A stretch of 64,000 nucleotides of DNA from Platerodrilus igneus (lineage: Eukaryota; Arthropoda; Insecta; Coleoptera; Lycidae). Below are positions 11,870 through 23,906 of the stretch, in pieces. The notes under the pieces were generated by a model, which saw nothing but the letters and a program-made list of their open reading frames with translations, made no database searches and was not told the DNA's origin. Made by a program: the position numbers and the translations under genes. Every line of letters starts with the position of its first letter. Within the stretch, counting starts at the first letter, position 1. The stretch is from NCBI GenBank assembly GCA_036346225.1, contig JARFIW010001489.1, positions 186,001 through 250,000 on the forward strand, in the 5' to 3' direction.

Positions 11870-12370
11870 TGGAATATTCTAATGCTATGTTTTGATAGTT
11901 ATTTTACATTATCAATATTGAAAGAAGCTACGAATGATCAGAGTAAATCTGAAATGTATATTCTAGTGAGAAAGCTTGGTCTGGGAGGGCGATTTAATTA
12001 TAAGTATGCACATTTACAGATTATTTAAAGTGTTATATCATTATTATTTTAGTCTTTCTTTTGGATTGAATAATATTTCGATTTTATATGACGCAGTTGT
12101 GCAGCCTGCTGAGACTGATGTCGTTAACTTAATTGATACTTTCCAGTGTGTGATAGTGGGTTCGCATGAGTTGAAAAATGTAACAATGGTTGATGGAACA
12201 CTGAAAATTTTTTTGATTATATATGATGATGAGAAATAAATATATTCTTAAAACTGCTGTATTTTTATTATAACTAAATCCTATCAAAATTCCTTGCTAA
12301 AATCCATTTATTCTACTTTTTTCTGTGTACAGGATCCATTCTCCTTGCCTTTCCAGATATCCGAAGAAAA
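11870..12370 (+). other. Left-arm-specific block with 87-codon open frame (11976-12239)
   Basis: This ~500-bp block has no counterpart at the matching place of the right arm (about 17105). It contains an open plus-strand frame whose second half ('YDAVVQPAETDVVNLID...') has a balanced, protein-like composition. It could be an insertion here or a deletion in the right arm. No family recognised. Confidence 0.35.
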
Positions 12371-12847
12371 TCTTAAGCGTTCTACTTTCGAAAGTGAGTA
12401 AATATCATATGTTGTGATACCATTTAGTTTTAAATGTAGCAAAAGGCTCTTCTGTAAGCAAGCAAATCAAATTGAATCCGTTAAAAGGAATTAACACGTA
12501 TCCTTCTTTTGTGAGCTCTTCTTTTGCATCGTACATCTTAGTAAACGGATTTGTAAAATCCTTTTAAAAATACACATACTTATGCCCATTTTTCTCTGCA
12601 AGAACTCCGACATAGGAAAACATTCCTCAGTTGTTAACTGTAAATGCAGAAACATTATACACCAGCTGTTTCCAAATTTTTCCAGCGGGTTTAAAATGCT
12701 TTATTAGCCTCTTCTTTATTTCTGTCATATTGTTTTCCTTTTTTATTAGATGTTTATACTGCTGCTTTAATGCGATAGTTTTTGTTCAGTACTCCAGCTT
12801 TCTTCTTTTATATCCACTTTTTCCAATTCTAGTTTTCTTTCCTTAGT

Positions 12848-13189
12848 CTACAGTAGATAAATCGCCGACAGTTGTTCTAGTTCTTTTACGGTGTATGGTA
12901 AAAGTTTGTTGCATGTATTGATTCTTTTTCTTAAAACCTGGGGAGAAACATTATTTGTGGCGATCAGTCCTAGTTCGTCGATGTCTACATTTTTTTTTGA
13001 ATTGTTGAATAGGCTGCTCCAGGCTTTAATGTAACAGTTCTGCATAATTAGTACGCCGTCTTTGTTTGATCTATCTTTCACAACTTCTATGTAATTAAGT
13101 GGTAAACAATAAAAACTGAATGGGGAATTTATTATTTTATTTCGATTTCGTTTTCCAACCCTTCCATTTAATAATCTATTTACACTCAC
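12848..13189 (-). pseudogene. Unrecognised arm protein, left copy
   Basis: A 113-codon minus-strand frame without a proper ATG. It contains 'FYCLPLNYIEVVKDRS' (mid) and 'RKRINTCNKLLPYTVKELE' (C-terminal half). The latter is matched closely by the right-arm frame at 16547-16834, so this block has been preserved as protein in both arms. Upstream on this strand (higher coordinates) the frame degenerates. I cannot place it in a family; the shared block is followed in the right copy by a charged coiled-coil-like segment, a layout seen in some DNA-virus and transposon regulators, but this is only an analogy. Confidence 0.5.
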
Positions 13190-13740
13190 ATAATCTGACT
13201 TTTACGTCATATCCAGCTGACACAAATTTTCAAAGACGTTCCACGTAAATAGTTAGTAAGACTCTACATATTTCTTTCTTAACAAGAAATTTGAGCATTT
13301 TGTGTATTAATTTATCCCATACTATGCACAATTTTGATGATTTTAACAATCCTTGTTTTTCCTAGGTGTTTACCATATTATGAGTATAATTATATTTAAC
13401 GTAATTATTTTTATTTTTAAACAGTGTTTGTTTTCTGCATAACAATCTTCTTATTACAGAGATACTCGAATTACATGATAAAATTAATCGGGTTATAATA
13501 TTTTAACGACTTAACTCGTAGTACTACTAAAACGAACGTACCTCATTTTTTAAAAAAATCCATACTTAATACAATAAAAATATTTAAGAACTGCCCTTAC
13601 TAAGTCGAACACTTTGATTTACCGGTGCAGATGCTGCAAAAGCAAAGATCAACTGTGCCCTTGTTGCTTCTTCGAGTACATAGACGCATTTCGGAAGCAT
13701 AATTCTCCATCTTCTAACAAACGAATAAGTGTATAAGAAT

Positions 13741-14131
13741 TGGAGTTACGCTCCGACATAGGGGGCAGGGTTTAAAGCGTAGGCCCGGGGTTTTGTATCA
13801 TTTTTGGCTATTTTGGGAGCTTTTTGTGTTCATTCTGTATGGTGGTACCTATTAAAATTATTTTTTTAGGAAAACCATACAACATATAATATGAATCTTT
13901 ATTGCATTTCCCTACTGTAACGAGAACACACGTCCGTAAATCCCCAACGTTTACTGCCGATTGTTGTAACTTAATTACTTTAATTCTTATTTTTAAATTT
14001 ACGTCTATGATTTCGTTTTCTACATCCTCTTCGAACCAGTAATCGGGATAAATGTCTATAGGTACTTTATTTACTTTCCCAGGTTTAAGCCTTTAGAGTA
14101 ATGAGAGGGTGCATTCCTTATACTTCCTTTG
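13741..14131 (-). other. Left-arm-specific block with 94-residue open frame (14092-13808)
   Basis: Comparison with the right arm at about 15200 shows this block is extra in the left arm; GAATT-like sequence occurs at both edges, possibly a short duplication. On the minus strand a frame opens after TAA (14093-14095) and runs to TAG (13808-13810), 94 residues without Met, with 'DIYPDYWFEEDVENEI' near its start. The composition is protein-like and unlike the AT-rich chance frames around it. Likely the C-terminal part of an unrecognised protein. Confidence 0.4.
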
Positions 14132-14689
14132 ATGAATTTTAGTATAGGTGCAAACGCGCACATCTGCTCTCCTAATGCAAGAGCGGGTATGTATATAAAA
14201 ATTAGAAAAAAGTCACGCATAGTAAGCGAAAATTGTGTCTCTCTCTCTAGTAAAAAGTCGATTTTCGGTGTTTAATTTTCTTTAAATGCATCCAACCAGG
14301 CTAGAAATACAAGCGAAGAGTCAGATCATCAAATGATCAGCCTGCACTGTTTTTAGTCGACAACCACGAAAGCCATATAGACATTGATGTATTGAAAACG
14401 GTTTTGTATCACATTGCTTGTTCAAAATCCAGGGTAGCTCCACTAAAGCGGTACTAAAACCAGCTTATCGCATTTAAAAAACGTCATACCTCATACAATA
14501 AAATATGTAAAAACCGCACTTGCTTACTAAGTCGATTACCTCAATTTACTAGCGCAGATGTATAGTATGCCCAGATTTTCGATCTGCAAATATAACCGAC
14601 TTATTGCTAAATCGAGTTTACTGGTGTGAATACAGCTCATTTAGGGGTACATGATTTTACTTTAGAAAATATGTCTCCTTATATATTTT

Positions 14690-14760
14690 ACTATGTCGGA
14701 CGTGTGTCGGACGTATGTCGGATATATGTCGGAGGTATGTTGTACGCATGTGACAGGAGG
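14690..14760 (+). repeat. Short tandem repeat, ~11-bp 'tatgtcggacg'
   Basis: Five to six degenerate units of 'tatgtcggacg' occur between the two arms of the inverted repeat, followed (14795-14885) by three ~35-bp units each containing 'cttaggtta'. Confidence 0.7.
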
Positions 14761-14911
14761 CGGACGACGAAAATGTAGGGAAGGAGAAGGGCTTAGGTTA
14801 GTTCACGTTGTTTGGACTTAGGTTATTTGGTGTTGTCTGGAATTAGGTTAAGTTAGTTGAACTTGTTTGAACTTAGGTTAGATAGCAGGAAAAATTGATA
14901 GGTTAAGTCAG

Positions 14912-14931
14912 CGCCGCCGACATCGGCGGCG
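14912..14931. repeat. Perfect GC-rich hairpin at inner arm boundary
   Basis: CGCCGCCGA and TCGGCGGCG are exact complements separated by only CA. The hairpin lies directly beside the inner end of the right arm (14932) in otherwise AT-rich sequence. Confidence 0.85.
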
Positions 14932-15075
14932 TTTTCAATACATCAATGTTGATATGCCTTTTGTGGTTGTCGAAAAAAACAGTACAGGCTGATCATTTGA
15001 TGGTCCGACTCCTCGCTTGTATTTCCAGCCTGGTTGGATGCATTCAATAATTTTAATCGGTCGATTTAAAGAAAA

Positions 15076-15312
15076 TTAAACACCGAAAATTGACTTTTTA
15101 CTAGAGAGGCAAAGTTTTCGAGTACTATTTCTAATTTTTAAGTACATACCTGCTCTTGCATTAGGAAAGCAGATGTGAACGTTTGCACCTATACTAAAAT
15201 TCTTATACACATGTATCTTTTTGTTGGAAGATGGAGAATTATGCATCCGAAATGCGTCTATGTACTCGAAAAAGCAACGAGGGCACAGGTGATTCATGCT
15301 CTTGCAGCACAT
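15076..15312 (-). pseudogene. Unrecognised frame in right arm (minus strand)
   Basis: A 78-codon frame with 'CPRCFFEYIDAFRMHN', matched by the corresponding left-arm sequence around 13660-13720 read on the opposite strand. It has two CxxC-like cysteines. Most of it is repeat-arm sequence; no family recognised. Confidence 0.3.
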
Positions 15313-15844
15313 GCACCAGTAAATCGAGGTGTTCGACTTAGTAAGCGCAGTTCTTAACTATTTTTATTGTATTAAGTATGGATTTTTTAAAAAAGTGAGG
15401 TAAGTTGGTTTTAGTAGCACTACGAGTTAAGTCGTTAAAGTATTATAACCCGATTAATTTTATCATGTAATTCGAATACCTCTGTAATAAGAATGTTGTT
15501 ATGCAGAAAATAAACACTGTTTAAAAATTAATATAATCGAGTTAAATATAATTAGATTCAAAATATGGTAAATACCTTGGAAAAACAAGGATTGTTAAAA
15601 TCATCAAAATTGTGGATAGTATGAGATAAATTACTACACAAAATGAAGAACTTTTTGTTAAGAAACAGATATGTAGAGAGTCTAATAATTATTTACATGG
15701 AACGTTTTTGAAAATTTGTGTCAGCTAGATATGATATAAAAGTCAAAACATGTGAGTGTAAACAGATTATTAGATGGAAGGGTTGGAAAAAATTAAAAAA
15801 CAACATTAACGAGAAGTATACATATTCCATATGTTTCGTGTAGG

Positions 15845-16540
15845 GTGCAACTAAAAACGTTAATTAGGAAATTTCTTAGAGGATCTACTGAAAATATATC
15901 AGCACGAATAAAGAAGATTCGTATAAAGTGTATTCAATACAGTATTTTGTTGTGCTTGCGTGTTTACATGCAAAGTCTGTCTATCACTTTCCCTTTTTCC
16001 TACCCAATCTCTGGATGCAATCAATCGCAGTGTCTTACGACAGCTGTCACTCGATTCTAAAATTCGGGCTTATGCTCCAATTCTTAGGCATATGTCCGGG
16101 CGTAAGCTTAACTTCTTATACACCCTTATATAGTGCGAACCATGGTAAACCAATTCTGGGGAGGGACAATTGCGCCCTATGAGGCAATTTTACTCTCTGA
16201 GGCATTCGATTATATACCAGGAAAGTTTGATAAATTTGTTTTCGCTAGGCATGGTGTTAAAGCTAAACTTCGGATTTTATCTGGATAGCACTAACAAGAT
16301 GGAGCCAGAGTAAAAGAAATTATCGGAAAAGGTCTCGAGAAAATGAATGAAAAATTGAACAATCCTATATGCGTTCCGTACAAAGTTAAACTAGCAGGTG
16401 TTAAGTTGGAAACTTTATTCAAAGAACTACCAGATATAATAGACGGACACAAAAAACTTAGTATTATCTTTTTGACATGGATATAAGCCAAGATTGTACT
16501 GGCATATTTAGCACGACGCAGGTACATAATTATTTAAATA
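15845..16540 (+). other. Right-arm block, decayed coding, unrecognised
   Basis: Translation in shifting plus-strand frames gives protein-like stretches: 'VKEIIGKGLEKMNEKLN' (~16315), 'LETLFKELPDIIDGHKKLS' (~16407) and 'DMDISQDCTGIFSTTQVHN' (~16480). Single-base shifts separate them. They look like one decayed gene upstream of the frame at 16547. No family recognised. Confidence 0.35.
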
Positions 16541-16546
16541 CAAATA

Positions 16547-16834
16547 ATGATTTTAAGAAAAAGAATCAATGCATGCAATAAACTTTTACCATACACCGCG
16601 AAAGAAGTAGAACCAATGTTGGAGATTTATGTACTGTCGACTAAGGAAAGAAAACTAGAATTAGATGAAGTGAATTTAAAAAAGAGAAAGTTAGATTACG
16701 AAACAAAAGCTATCGCATTAAAGCAGCAGTATAAACATCTAATAGAAAAAGAAAACAATATGACACAAATAAAGGAGAGACTAATAAAGCATTTTAAACC
16801 CGCTGGAAAATTTGGAAACAGCTGGTGTATGTAA
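16547..16834 (+). pseudogene. Unrecognised arm protein, right copy, with coiled-coil segment
   Basis: 95 codons from ATG. The first 25 residues ('RKRINACNKLLPYTAKEVE') match the left-arm minus-strand frame ending at 12848. The remainder is strongly charged and helical in appearance (KERKLELDE..., heptad-like L/K/E pattern) and ends 'KPAGKFGNSWCM'. Downstream sequence (16900-17050) still gives protein-like stretches ('VYYDVREELTKKGYVLIPF', 'EEPFATFITRWYYN') in broken frames, so the gene was longer. Function unknown. Confidence 0.5.
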
Positions 16835-17658
16835 TGTTTCTGCATTTACGGTTAATTACTGAGGAACGTTTTTCTATATCGGAGTCATAAGGATGTGTAT
16901 TTTTTAAAAGGATTTTACAAATCCCTGTTTACTACGATGTAAGAGAAGAGCTTACAAAAAAAGGATACGTGTTAATTCCTTTTAACGGATTTAATTTGAT
17001 TTGATTGTCTACAGAAGAGCCTTTTGCTACATTTATAACAAGATGGTATTACAACATATAATGGTTACTCACTTTCGAAAGTAGAACACTTAAGATTTTC
17101 TCTAAAATCTAAAACCATTCGTCATTTTCATTCATCATATTCGTTCTACAGCTGTGAACAATATGTAGTACACTATAATGCGATTCAAAAGGTTTGTATA
17201 TTTCTTTTAGACTCGACTAAATCATTTTATATAATTAGTATCTAACATATGATGACTATATATACTACCTCTAACTCGCATGTTTTCATCAATAAGGGGC
17301 ATTTAGATCGCTTCAACACACACAAATTTTCGTGAAGCCCTTTATATTGAAGCGCTTAAACATGGTGACAGCCATACTCAATATTTCCGCATCTGAACAA
17401 CACATGTGGGCCTAACTCCTCAATCGCGAATAAAATAACGAAATTTCAAAATCTCACCTAGAGGTCGTCGACAAATAGCAGATGAAACAATCGTTTTCAG
17501 ACACTTATTATATAAAATATGGCCATTTCTACACTGTATAATCGGTAGTAATGCTGTATCATAGCATATAGGGCAGCTGACTATTTGAATCGGTATGCAC
17601 GGTTTGTATCAAACTTGTTCGAATGAGTATCAAAACTACGGTGGGTAAAGATTGCGGT

Positions 17659-17660
<2 letters not shown>

Positions 17661-17701
<41 letters not shown>
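17661..17701. repeat. (TA)n microsatellite
   Basis: Uninterrupted TA tract at the outer edge of the right arm of the large inverted repeat. Tyr/Ile-rich frames across it are artefacts. Confidence 0.95.
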
Positions 17702-17702
<1 letters not shown>

Positions 17703-17703
<1 letters not shown>

Positions 17704-19740
17704 CTGTGTATCCTAAATTTGAATCGAGCCTCTTCGAATTGGCCGTCAAATTTATGCCGTGGATCTCGGGTAAGCAATTGCGATACAAAATTATATTCGA
17801 AAATTTTATAAGATTTTCATATTCGACAATATACAAAATTTTCAAAAATTACCTAATCAAAAAAAAATTATCCTTACCCGTTTTCCTTCCCTCCTCGGTT
17901 GAACGGCCTTCTTCAACTGCTTCCGGCTAGCTCATTCGGATCTCCTTTTGGGTATCTAAATTCACTCGCATATTCTCAATCATACACACACTCTAGCAAT
18001 AAAACCTCAAATACAATCAACATACAAGCTTTTATTTATAACTATTTACACATGAAATGCAATAATGTCTATATTCCATTAATCACGTTACACTTCAGAA
18101 AACCTTATTTCATAATGTCCAGTATTTTATTTTTATATCATTAAACACAGAAATTGTACACGGAGTAAATGGGCCTTGAATAATACCTTCGCTAAATTTC
18201 CTTCTTTATAATTTATTTATTCATTTTACTCTAACTAAACTCTGGGGTAGGATGAGCTCAGAATACCCAGTAATTATGCATTTGCATACTTTTAAAACAA
18301 ATAACAAAACAAAGCCATGTACTCTTTACGAAAAAATTTATGTTCTGATGGAACGTTTAAAAACTTTATAGAAACCTTCAACTTTTCAGTTAACTACCAT
18401 AATAAAGTTTTACACGTATTACGTTCACTACGTAATTAATACACACTACCTTGAAATTTCACGTTAGCATTCTCCCAATATTCACAGTTTGAAAAATCAC
18501 AATTCAAATCGTTACCTAGAAATTTATGGTAGATCTCTGCTTTGAGGATGTTGCCGTCTATTTCTTCTGTCCGTTCTGCAGGTTGTTTCTAGCGATTACT
18601 AGAAAAATTCTATCTCAATTGAACTGCAAACGCGGCCTCCTTGGTGTAACAAATTCCAAATTCCATTTAAATTATTTCTTCATTAATTTGAAGCTTCGCA
18701 CCACATTATTTAAAGCGCGACACGAGTTGTTTATAATTACAGATGATATCTCTATTAAATGTAATTCCGGCACACTTAACCGCGTATTTAATTACAAGAC
18801 TATCACCTTGTAATAAATTAAATTGATTTTGTACACTTACAACTCGTGATACTGCGATATGTTCTTTTGAGAGGTCGAAAACTTAAGGACCCCTACTACG
18901 TTCTCTAAAATTATTTATACACTTAGGCTGCCACCTCTTGGCCGCTTTTCATCCGAAATCCCCTTGTTAACACCACATATTCTCGCAAATTTGCACTCAA
19001 CCCCATTTTCACTCCACGAATTTTAATACATCGTTATAAAATTTCCCGAATAATACGCTACACTAAGCTCTTGTTCGTTTCAAACTAGACTAAACATTTC
19101 AACCAATCGTAGACCTAGTGACGCTTCACAAATCCCTCCTTTCCTATTGTTGTCTTTTCCTTATGCGTTTTATCCGGCCCTTTCTAATCTGGTCTGAGTG
19201 GTACAAATCGATATTCTTGACTATCGGCTATCTAAACACACGTGGACTAGCGACGTGACTTTTAAATAAACGCTGTTTTGTATTTCCTGCTAAAACATTC
19301 ACCCGTTTCCACTCTACGTAGAATCTTGGTTTGTTATCTTCACAAATTATAAGAACGTGACATTTAAAAGTTTGCAGGTGTTCGCTTCTAATGAACGTTT
19401 TAAATATAATTCTCCGTGCTTCGTTTCATGGTATTCCAACCCTCCTTTTAGCCGTTTGTTACCAACGCGTTTCACCTTGGGTTTTCACAAGCTATTATGC
19501 TTATTATTTATCACTAATTGTTCAATTAACTCTAATTAAATTAAATAATGAATGGCATTGACTTCTACCATTTAATTTTTAGCAAAGCTATTAAATATTA
19601 ATCATTATTTGTACAATTTGATTAATACCCGTTACTTAAAAATTAAATTAATTAATATAAATTTCGCACGTAATTTCTGTTTGTTCCTTTATACAGGGTG
19701 TTTTGAAATTGCTTCGTTTATTTTTATTTTTAACCATATA
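17703..19740. other. AT-rich stretch without recognised gene
   Basis: Only short chance frames on either strand. A repeat-derived tag 'tatacagggtgtttt' occurs at about 19692; similar tags lie at 49720 and 49838. Confidence 0.4.
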
Positions 19741-19748
19741 AAAACCAC

Positions 19749-19851
<103 letters not shown>

Positions 19852-20121
19852 GAATGAATTATCCATGTATTAATTATGGTACGGAATATGTTAATAATTT
19901 AGTAACCCGTAGGAATTATTGTTTGTATGGGTTCAAACTGTAAGTTGTCTTATAAATTCTTTTGTATGAAAGAAAAATATTTTTGACTGTACAGATGTTT
20001 TTTAATATTGCTGTTTCGTAAATTCCATAGTATAATTTCCGTAGAGCTAGCCAGGCAAAGAAAAAAAAGGAAAGTAAAATAATAATTTCAAATTTCTCAT
20101 CTAACGTGCGGCTGTTGTCAC

Positions 20122-20123
<2 letters not shown>

Positions 20124-20166
<43 letters not shown>
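20124..20166. repeat. (TA)n microsatellite
   Basis: TA tract followed directly by 'cccatgtcggccgaaacc'. The GGCCGAAAC piece resembles the 3' half of a hammerhead core as found in Penelope-like terminal repeats, but the 5' half is not present. Confidence 0.9.
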
Positions 20167-20168
<2 letters not shown>

Positions 20169-20169
20169 C

Positions 20170-23100
20170 CCATGTCGGCCGAAACCCTATAGCACTCAGT
20201 GCTTTTGATGAATCCTAAAATAATTTAAAAAAAAGCTCACCTAGAACACTACTTTACAGCTAGCTCAGCTCAAGTTCGGTAGATGCCCCTTCAACCTATT
20301 TGGAATAAAGCCACAAAAACCATTCTAGCACAAAAAAACCCGAAACTCGGTTAAAAAGCGCAATTGATTTACTAAAGGTCAATAAATTTATAAATTCAAT
20401 TAGAATTTTGGGTTAAACTTTTATAAAAGTCCTAATAAAAAAACCTTTATTTCACTCAGGTCATAAATCAACCTGCTCAAAATATTTACAATTAATTAAC
20501 TTTGCGTTATTTAATGTCTGCATACCTATTTTCATTAAATCTTTTACTAACAACCTCATTATCCTACCAACTGCTCAGTGTAGCAAAATACTGGTATAAT
20601 TAAATTATTTACATGATCTATAAATGTTCCATAGTAAATTCATTTCCCTATTATAAGAAATTTACATCTACAATGACTAAAAAAATATTTTTAAAAAATG
20701 ACGCTTGTTATCTATTATGAGATTTAAGTATTTGTCCATGAACTTAACTCGTTCACATTATCTCATGCATAATAGTAAAATAAACAGTATAAACAAGTAC
20801 CTGGTTTTTCTTTTCCAAAGACGACAATATCGAACTTTAAATTGATCCAACGTTGAATTTAAATAAACAAATATTTCTGGTATTCACAGGATTATTACTC
20901 CATCCTAGAATAACACTTCACGCCGTAAGGGCTATTCACACAGGAAGTATTTCAGTGCACACCAAAACTATGCTCAACACCGAACTTATCTTCTTCCTGT
21001 CTACACGGTAAATCATAATAAAAATTATTTGTTTAATACTAATAATTAAATAAGATCTGTTACGTGACAATCTTTACACGACTATATAGGCACTTAATTT
21101 GATTTTATTTGTGCATTAAAAGGTACTTTAATAAATTTCTACTTGTGTATTTGGTTCCGTAAATCGAAGAAGAAAATGAAATTCAATCCAGCCTATCCAA
21201 CAGAATTATCATTTCACTTCTTAACTGACTAGACTTTAACTAAAGCTTATAAACTTAAACTTCACGGAAAGACAAATTATCGCGTTCCCAAAAAAAACCT
21301 AGCGTACTCAAAACCGTTCATTAATTTTTCTCGGAATACAAATAGATGCTAGTATATTATTGTTAAGTACATCTTAATTTAATCCACACATAAAATCTAA
21401 AATAAAGTTTTTTAAGTAGCTTTTTATGTCGAAACATTTCGCATCTTTACTGTATATTATAAAATCAAAAACTCCTTTTAACAACTTTCATATCTATGCA
21501 GGTTACGTTTAAAACTAACTTCTGTATTCACTGTTACATCGTAATTATTAATTACGGTATGCGTATTGCATACTTTAAAACAATTTTTTCTCAAAGTAAC
21601 ATTTTAGCGATCGAATTCATGAATGAATCTCTTTAATGAAAGTTCCCGTTTATATACAGTTTATTTTGATTTTGTCAGTATTTCCACATTGTTTGAGCTC
21701 CGAATCGAAAGATTATCCACCTATCCGACTCAAAGTTTCTGGAAATTCCTCGTTTTATTACGTCATTAACATGATTTATTTTTTAGTGACGTGCGCGGTA
21801 CGTCTTTTTTCAACATAAAAAAGTAATTGTGGCGTCGCACTTCTATCCAGTAGTAATGCCAAAAATAATAAATAATTCTTATCGATTGTATGGATTTTTA
21901 TTGCATTTTTGTTCCTGCAGTTTCTTAGAATAAATGTTATTTATTAATTAGGTAGTTACGCAGTTGCAAGCACAGATGACCCATTTTTTCTCAATTCTAG
22001 AGAATTCTTTATTTAGAAATAAATTTATGTTGTACAGAAGTCAATTTGGCTAATTAGTATAAACTTTAATTGCTTTATCATGCAAACGATTTGCATTCTT
22101 AACGATTGTAATAAAAGAAATTGTTTTTTACGGTAACTAAACATGTTTTTAATGCACATAATTATTTACTTTTATGCACGGAAAGTGCATTTTTATTACA
22201 AACGAATGGCTTTGTATTTATCTTAGAGTGATTATTTACAAGCACGAAATTGTGTTTTTTGCTTTTCACATTAATGGTTATGTATTTACAATACCCTTAT
22301 ATCATACAGAGTGTAATCACCAATTTTCGGAGTTTTCTATTTTTCCGGTTTCTTTTGCTTGTTGTGGGTTTTATTTGTAGAATTTGGGTTTTAATGACCT
22401 TTTATGACTCCCTTATCACGTCAATACACACACACACACAAACACATGTCCTTTAAATGAATGTTTGCCTACAGTGGATGATCACCTTTGCATATTTATA
22501 CATTTTCTATATACGTACAAATATTTGTAAAAAATCAGATAATTCCTTTGATGGGCTCTGCCACTTCGACAGCCCCTTCATGTCTATTTTTCCATATCAT
22601 AATTTCAGAAAGTGCACAAACGAACAATCATCCCTAAAAAACTACAAGCAATCTTTTGTGTGTGGGAACTATTATTTCGGCTGCCTCCGCAAATCATTCT
22701 CCTAATATCTTGTAGAAAATTAATGTTGTGCATTTGTTAGTATTGGAAAGTGCACAAACTTTCATACAAGCAGTCATTTATGCACCTACGATGTATAAGT
22801 GATTACTTCTAATAAATCGAAAAAAAGCTTTGTTGAGGAGGGAAGGGTGTTGTTTCCACAAACCTACTAAGTTAATTTCTCTATACCTTAGTAGGGAAAA
22901 GTATATAAATGTTCGTGTAGTGCATACATTTCTGCACCTACGATGTACAAACTTTGCAACTACAAAAATTTTAATCTTTTTCTACAGGTCCCCAACTTGT
23001 TTTCTCCACATCTTTGAGTGTAAGCGTGCACAAACGTGTATGTACTCTGTGCACGTTTGTATAGCTACGATTCACAATCACTGGTAAAATAGTTCTTGTT

Positions 23101-23400
23101 TTGATGTTTGAACCAATAATTTTAATGACATTTAAAGTTCTTTTTGAGTAATTTTCTTGATCGCAAATTCATTAGAACTCCAATTTGAATCCGGGAACGA
23201 ATAAAAACATGTATATCCAACATTTTTATTCATTTCAAAGATGTCAGAATTCCATAGTAAAATCAAGTAAAAATTGTAGCATTTTTACAAAAATACAGAA
23301 TATATAATGCGAAAAACGAAACTGAATGTATTCATAAACATTCACACATTATATACCGTCAATGTATCTATTACATTGTTATTAACACCTGAAACTTTCA
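20170..23400. other. AT-rich stretch without recognised gene
   Basis: No frame I can support as a gene. Minor features: a CA tract at 22424-22440; 'tgcacctacgatgta' present at ~22780 and ~22936; an inverted repeat ACAAACGTG/CACGTTTGT at 23030-23060. Confidence 0.4.
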
Positions 23401-23424
23401 TCCATGTACTAAAAAGTTTCCACG

Positions 23425-23906
23425 TTACCCATCGTCTTCCTCATAATCAAAATAAACATCATTTTGACATTCTGGGGCAGCTCTAGCTGTAACTAAATCA
23501 TGATAAAACCTGTTGGCATCTTCGTTAATGAGAAATTTTGGCAGGTGTTGCGGATCATTATACTTAGCTAAATGAATAGGAAGGGGCTCATCGTAGGGGT
23601 TACGAAGCTGCTGCCTTGGTGGTGGATTCTTTCCTTTATTTTTGTCTCTCTTTGGAGGCACCTACAACACGTTATGCTTATAAAGTGCACCATAAAATGA
23701 AGTACTAATATTGATATACTATGGTGTGTCGGAAAAGATCTGCAACTATCGAATCGTCCTTGTAGGGAATGGGCATTTCGGTCTGTACATCAGTGATAAG
23801 TAACTTGTCTATCCTTTGAAGAATTACATTATACAATCTACAACAGTGAACGGTGAGGGATTGCGTCTGCTCTAGGTAATCACATCTCCCCATCCTTGAG
23901 GCATTT
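23425..23906 (-). CDS. Small spliced host gene, unidentified 136-residue protein
   Basis: Two coding exons on the minus strand: 23893-23720 (from ATG) and 23661-23425 (to stop), separated by a 58-bp intron with GTATAT donor (23719) and TGTAG acceptor (23662); joining them keeps the frame and avoids the stop that follows each. An upstream acceptor 'TATGTAG' ends at 23907 and a canonical donor GACGAG|GTATGT at 24151/24150 suggests a 5'-untranslated exon. The product is basic and proline-rich in the middle ('PPKRDKNKGKNPPP'), has 'LPKFLINEDANRFYHDL' further on and ends in an acidic tail ('DYEEDDG'). No signal peptide or membrane segment. I do not recognise the family. A short out-of-frame ATG lies 9 bases upstream of the start. 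Confidence 0.6.

Larger units (their letters stand above)
2600..17655. repeat. Giant imperfect inverted repeat (foldback-like element), left arm split by gypsy-1
   Basis: Reverse-complementing 14930-17655 gives sequence colinear with 2600-2885 joined to 11576-14400. Anchors: 'ccctatatgctatgataca' at 2690 pairs with 17560; 'gttattttattc' at 2818 pairs with 17435; the 11580-11760 block pairs with 17235-17416; the 11810-11860 block with 17110-17160; the 12845-12940 block with 16545-16640; 13685-13730 with 15220-15260; 14270-14400 with 14932-15075. The arms differ by block insertions: 11870-12370 and 13741-14131 are left only, and 15800-16540 is mostly right only. A 14480-14570 segment is a further diverged direct copy of 13550-13640. 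I do not recognise the element; the arms carry decayed open frames (listed separately). Confidence 0.8.

Noticed and set aside
14790..14890. TTAGG-like words suggesting insect telomere repeat
   Set aside because: They occur within three degenerate ~35-bp units, not as contiguous TTAGG arrays.
17623..17930. Tyr/Ile-repeat frames on both strands
   Set aside because: Produced by the (TA)n tract; the same applies to frames at 19609, 19916, 43290 and 50988.
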